Assembly (NCBI GenBank): GCA_027488715.1
Contig: JAIYBD010000272.1
Coordinates: 1-10,312 of the forward strand
Direction of reading: 5' to 3'
Length of the DNA stretch: 10,312 nt
Source: Bacteroidota bacterium
GTDB taxonomy: Bacteria; Bacteroidota; Bacteroidia; UBA7662; CANHCV01
The translations under genes and the position numbers were made by a program. The stretch's first letter is position 1. Every line of letters begins with the position of its first letter. Shown piece after piece: positions 7,668 through 10,312 of the stretch. Under the pieces are notes generated by a model. That model saw nothing but the letters and a program-made list of their open reading frames with translations. It searched no databases and was not told where the DNA came from.

Positions 7668-9058
7668 CTCTTCCTTTTAAAAATCGATAATATTCCTCCC
7701 GTATCGGTATTGGCACGAACCATCAAGATCAATCCAACGGGAAGTAGTAGAAAAGTGGCCAACCACATCCCTTGCCAAGGAGCTAATTTCCCTGATTCGG
7801 CCATCTTTTCACCGATCATGGACGTGACGTGGTACACTAAAAAGAAGAAAATCGAAAAAAGCATGGGCAACCCAAATCCACCTTTTTTGATAATGGCCCC
7901 CAACGGTGCTCCAATTAAAAACAAAACCAAGCAGGCCACCGAAAGAGTGAATTTTTTATGTCGTTCTACCAGATGAGCTGAAATGTTATTCTGCTGATAC
8001 TCCATATCCCGAATTAACATGGAAGTATACGATTTTACCGATGAAACTCCATTTTTCGCATCTTGCAACACCAAATTTTGAAAAGAATCTGGAATCATGG
8101 TCTTCCAATCAAACGTGCCAGCAGGTGTAACCTTCGCTTGGCTGATATTCGAGTCGGCCAATAAGCCGTAGTATTTATTTTGGAATCCAGCGACTTCCGC
8201 AATGCGGTTTTTTCTTTGAAGTTTTAATGAATCGATGTTCGTTGAAAGTTGTTGCACCGTGAGCATGGTGTACACATCCTTGAAGGTACTTTCCTGAGTT
8301 CTAGAAAATCGGAAAGCAGAAAGATCAAAACCAACCTGCTGCTCCTTAAACTCCATTTTCATGGCCGGAAGAACAGCGGTTTCACCCGCTTTGGGTTGAA
8401 TTTCTTGGTAAACGTACCCATCGTACAATCGCAAAACGAGGTAATGATTGTTGGCAACACTTTCCATTACCCCCTTTTTCGCATACACATATTTGGTGTT
8501 GCCCCTTCGTTCCGAGTGATCGTAAATGGTAATTTGCCTCAAAGTTTTTCCATCATCATCTTTTTTCCCTACATGAATGGAATAACCATCAATTCCGTTG
8601 TAGTAAACCCCCGCCTGAATACTCAATGCTGGCCGTTGCTCCCGGATATCGTACAATAGGGTTTGAAATTTCAGATTAACAACGGCAAGGATGTTATTGG
8701 AGAAGAAAAAAGCGAAAACAACCCAAATCAAGGTTAAAACAGTGAGTGGCCGCATAAATCGCCACAACGAGACCCCTCCAGATTTGATGGCGGTTAATTC
8801 AAAAAACTCACCCAAATTTCCGAACGTCATTAATGTCGCCAGTAAAATGGCTAACGGCAAGGCCATGGGAACAAAGGATACCGAAGCCAAAGACATTAAC
8901 TTAAGAATGAGAAAAGTATCGAATCCTTTGCCAACCAAATCATCGACGTATTTCCAAAGAAATTGAAGGACCAGAATAAACTCTACCACAAAAAATGTGG
9001 CAAAAAAGGGAGCTACGTATGCTTTAAGCAAAAACCGATGGAGAACTTTGGGCTTCAA
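7664..9058 (-). CDS. LptF/LptG (YjgP/YjgQ) family permease
   Basis: Inner-membrane component of the LptBFGC transporter, which extracts lipopolysaccharide from the inner membrane and pushes it along the periplasmic bridge. The 464 residues show the family plan: three N-terminal membrane helices (about 14-36, 55-78, 102-124), a periplasmic beta-jellyroll region (about 130-250), and three C-terminal helices (369-390, 395-416, 428-448). Diagnostic stretches are VPMALPLAILLATLMTFGNL (63-82), including the coupling-helix region, and LIGAPLGAIIKKGGFG (381-396). At about 464 residues against about 360 in Escherichia coli it is long; the extra length is mainly a helical, probably coiled-coil stretch at 255-365, as in other Bacteroidota. 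LptF cannot be told from LptG here. The only start that keeps helix 1 is TTG 9058, since an in-frame stop lies 21 bases upstream and the next ATG is about 50 codons in. Confidence 0.9.
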   Translation of the reverse strand: MKPKVLHRFLLKAYVAPFFATFFVVEFILVLQFLWKYVDDLVGKGFDTFLILKLMSLASVSFVPMALPLAILLATLMTFGNLGEFFELTAIKSGGVSLWRFMRPLTVLTLIWVVFAFFFSNNILAVVNLKFQTLLYDIREQRPALSIQAGVYYNGIDGYSIHVGKKDDDGKTLRQITIYDHSERRGNTKYVYAKKGVMESVANNHYLVLRLYDGYVYQEIQPKAGETAVLPAMKMEFKEQQVGFDLSAFRFSRTQESTFKDVYTMLTVQQLSTNIDSLKLQRKNRIAEVAGFQNKYYGLLADSNISQAKVTPAGTFDWKTMIPDSFQNLVLQDAKNGVSSVKSYTSMLIRDMEYQQNNISAHLVERHKKFTLSVACLVLFLIGAPLGAIIKKGGFGLPMLFSIFFFLVYHVTSMIGEKMAESGKLAPWQGMWLATFLLLPVGLILMVRANTDTGGILSIFKRKR

Positions 9059-9066
9059 AACGGCTG

Positions 9067-9074
9067 CAAAGATA
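9067..9074 (-). promoter_or_regulatory. Putative -7 promoter box before the LptF/LptG gene
   Basis: TATCTTTG followed by CAGCC on the minus strand is a full TANNTTTG match in the 21-base gap between the START-like gene and the permease. It ends eight bases before the TTG start, so the mRNA leader would be a few bases at most. A TTG lies 13 bases upstream of the box, which is shorter than the usual 17-23 spacing. It may let the permease and both glycosyltransferases be transcribed apart from mpl. Confidence 0.5.
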
Positions 9075-9079
9075 CGTTT

Positions 9080-9457
9080 TTATGCTCCAACTGCGCGGTG
9101 CAGCCGTTGAATCGATGTATCCCAAAGAAGTTTTAAATCCTCTTCTTCACCCTGTTCACAAAAATCGGTAATCAATAACTCAATTTCATCGGTAATCGCA
9201 TCCACCACAATTTGCAATTGAATGTACTCTTCATCATCGTGATAATCCATTTCAAACTTTACTGATGCGTTGATTTTCTTTTCTACCAATCGTCCTTCCA
9301 CCACTTCTCCATTCCAATTAAAAGTCCAGGAATCTCCGTGTTGTTCAACTTTATCAGCAAACCATTGACTTAGAAAAACCGGATCGGTTAAATAAGTATA
9401 CAGCAAGGCAGGCTTGCATCTAACTGGGTATTCAATTTGAGTTTTTACGGTTGCCAT
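9080..9457 (-). CDS. START-like (START_2 / SRPBCC fold) small protein
   Basis: A 125-residue acidic, soluble protein. The sequence fits the helix-grip START/SRPBCC fold: first strand TQIEYPV (6-12), helix with LLYTYLTDPVFLSQWFAD (18-35), the typical placement of the domain's opening helix and QWFAD turn, beta strands through 44-87 (WTFNWNGEVVEGRLVEK), an acidic loop (DYHDDEE, 71-77), and a long C-terminal helix (104-123) closing the cavity. This matches the START-like proteins common in Bacteroidota, whose function is unknown; the fold usually binds a hydrophobic ligand in its central pocket. The start ATG 9457 lies 12 bases after the mpl stop and has no promoter box of its own, so it is most likely co-transcribed with mpl. 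Whether it handles an envelope lipid is an inference from context only. Confidence 0.85.
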   Translation of the reverse strand: MATVKTQIEYPVRCKPALLYTYLTDPVFLSQWFADKVEQHGDSWTFNWNGEVVEGRLVEKKINASVKFEMDYHDDEEYIQLQIVVDAITDEIELLITDFCEQGEEEDLKLLWDTSIQRLHRAVGA

Positions 9458-9469
9458 CGTTTGGGTCTG

Positions 9470-10312
9470 TTAAAGAATCTGTTCCAACGGCAAATTATTG
9501 AAATTTCCCGAAGACATCAAGAGTAAAGCCGAATTTTCTTGATTTCTTTTCTTTAAATTTTCAAAAAGCTCTTGAGAATCGGTAAAAACCCGAATTTGAG
9601 CATGATTGAACTCACGAACTACCTGTTCTGTGGGAAAGAAAGGTAATTTTTTCAACTCCAATTGTGTAGGATTGTAATACACCCAAGCTTGATCAGCGGC
9701 CTGCATGGAATCTTTATATTGGGGCAGGAATGCCGAATTCAAGGAGCTGTAAGTAAACAACTCAAATACTGCTAACATTTCACGCTTTGGATATTGCAAA
9801 CGAACGGCATCAACCGTCGCTTTCAATTTGGAAGGACTGTGTGCAAAATCGCGATAAACGACCTCTTTCGATGTATTTTTCCAACATTCCATTCGTTTTG
9901 CAGCGCCTTTAAATGTTGAAATTCCATCGTAAAATTCATCATCGGTTAATCCGATCTGCTTGCATAACAAGTAAGCGCCTTTGATATTTTTGAAGTTATG
10001 TTCACCAAAAACCTCAATCGGAATTTCACGACCATTCTCGGTGATTAAAAAACAATGTTCATCGGCTACTCGATAGGAATGAGCTGAATACCCCACATGA
10101 ACACCTGGCAACCCATCTTCCTTCATTAAGGTCTTTAGTGCCTCGTCCGATTCATCATATACCAAATATCCGTTGTTCAGCATGGAATTCGAAAAATCTC
10201 GAAAAGCCTGAACATAACTCTCCCATGTAGGAAACACATTCATATGATCCCAGGCAATACCTGAAATCAAAGCGAAATGCGGATGATACCATAAAAATTT
10301 CGGACGTGGATC
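9470..10312 (-). CDS. mpl: Mpl-like Mur ligase, N-terminal part outside window
   Basis: Probably UDP-N-acetylmuramate:L-alanyl-gamma-D-glutamyl-meso-diaminopimelate ligase, which re-uses murein tripeptide in the cytoplasm at the cost of ATP. 280 residues are visible of about 450 usual for the family; the UDP-binding domain and P-loop lie beyond the right edge, and the frame is open to base 10312. Visible marks, numbered from the edge, are PKFLWYHPHFALISGIAWDH (4-23) of the central domain; GEHNFKNIKGAYLL (about 103-116), the Mur HN motif; FKGAAKRME (about 133-141), like the FXGXXRR motif; and DFAHSPSKLKAT (about 155-166), the Mpl-type form of the C-terminal domain motif. MurC is the main alternative, but YHPHFALISGIAWDHMNVFP and DFAHSP favour Mpl. 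It is the first visible gene of the directon. Confidence 0.82.
   Translation of the reverse strand, partial: DPRPKFLWYHPHFALISGIAWDHMNVFPTWESYVQAFRDFSNSMLNNGYLVYDESDEALKTLMKEDGLPGVHVGYSAHSYRVADEHCFLITENGREIPIEVFGEHNFKNIKGAYLLCKQIGLTDDEFYDGISTFKGAAKRMECWKNTSKEVVYRDFAHSPSKLKATVDAVRLQYPKREMLAVFELFTYSSLNSAFLPQYKDSMQAADQAWVYYNPTQLELKKLPFFPTEQVVREFNHAQIRVFTDSQELFENLKKRNQENSALLLMSSGNFNNLPLEQIL

Noticed and set aside
8249..8659. Plus-strand open frame of 136 codons
   Set aside because: Lies fully inside the LptF/LptG-family gene on the other strand; the translation shows no recognisable domain.

Overview
The window is about 10.3 kb of moderately AT-rich, very gene-dense bacterial DNA. It most likely comes from a member of the Bacteroidota, probably Flavobacteriales or a relative. 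The grounds are perfect TANNTTTG (-7 type) promoter boxes before each transcription unit, no clear Shine-Dalgarno sequences, a START_2-type protein, a long Bacteroidota-style LptF/LptG permease, and a Mur ligase with the DFAHSP form of the motif. I see no RNA genes, mobile elements, CRISPR arrays or sizeable repeats. The longest non-coding gap is 169 bases (2848-3016).

Layout, left to right. Positions 1-1775 (minus) hold two family 4 glycosyltransferases linked by a GTGA stop/start overlap; the downstream one runs off the left edge. A 70-base divergent promoter region separates them from a plus-strand, ExoA-like family 2 glycosyltransferase (1846-2847). A plus-strand signalling protein follows (3017-5335): four PAS-like domains, a histidine-kinase dimerisation/phosphoacceptor domain and a receiver domain, with no ATPase domain between the last two. 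It meets the next operon head-on, and the two stop codons are nested in one TTAA.

Positions 5332-10312 form a five-gene minus-strand directon. In transcription order it is an Mpl-like peptidoglycan-recycling ligase (5' part outside the window), a small START/SRPBCC-like protein, an LptF/LptG-family permease, a family 4 glycosyltransferase and a membrane-anchored processive-type family 2 glycosyltransferase. Gaps are at most 21 bases and two junctions overlap. A good promoter box just before the permease suggests the last three genes can also be transcribed separately.

The common theme is the cell envelope: five glycosyltransferases for surface polysaccharide or lipid-linked sugars, an LPS-export permease and a murein-recycling enzyme, with one cytoplasmic signalling protein between them. 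The most unusual items are the PAS-DHp-REC protein without a kinase ATPase domain, and the -7 boxes that end only 5-8 bases before all four transcription-unit start codons, which predicts leaderless or nearly leaderless mRNAs.
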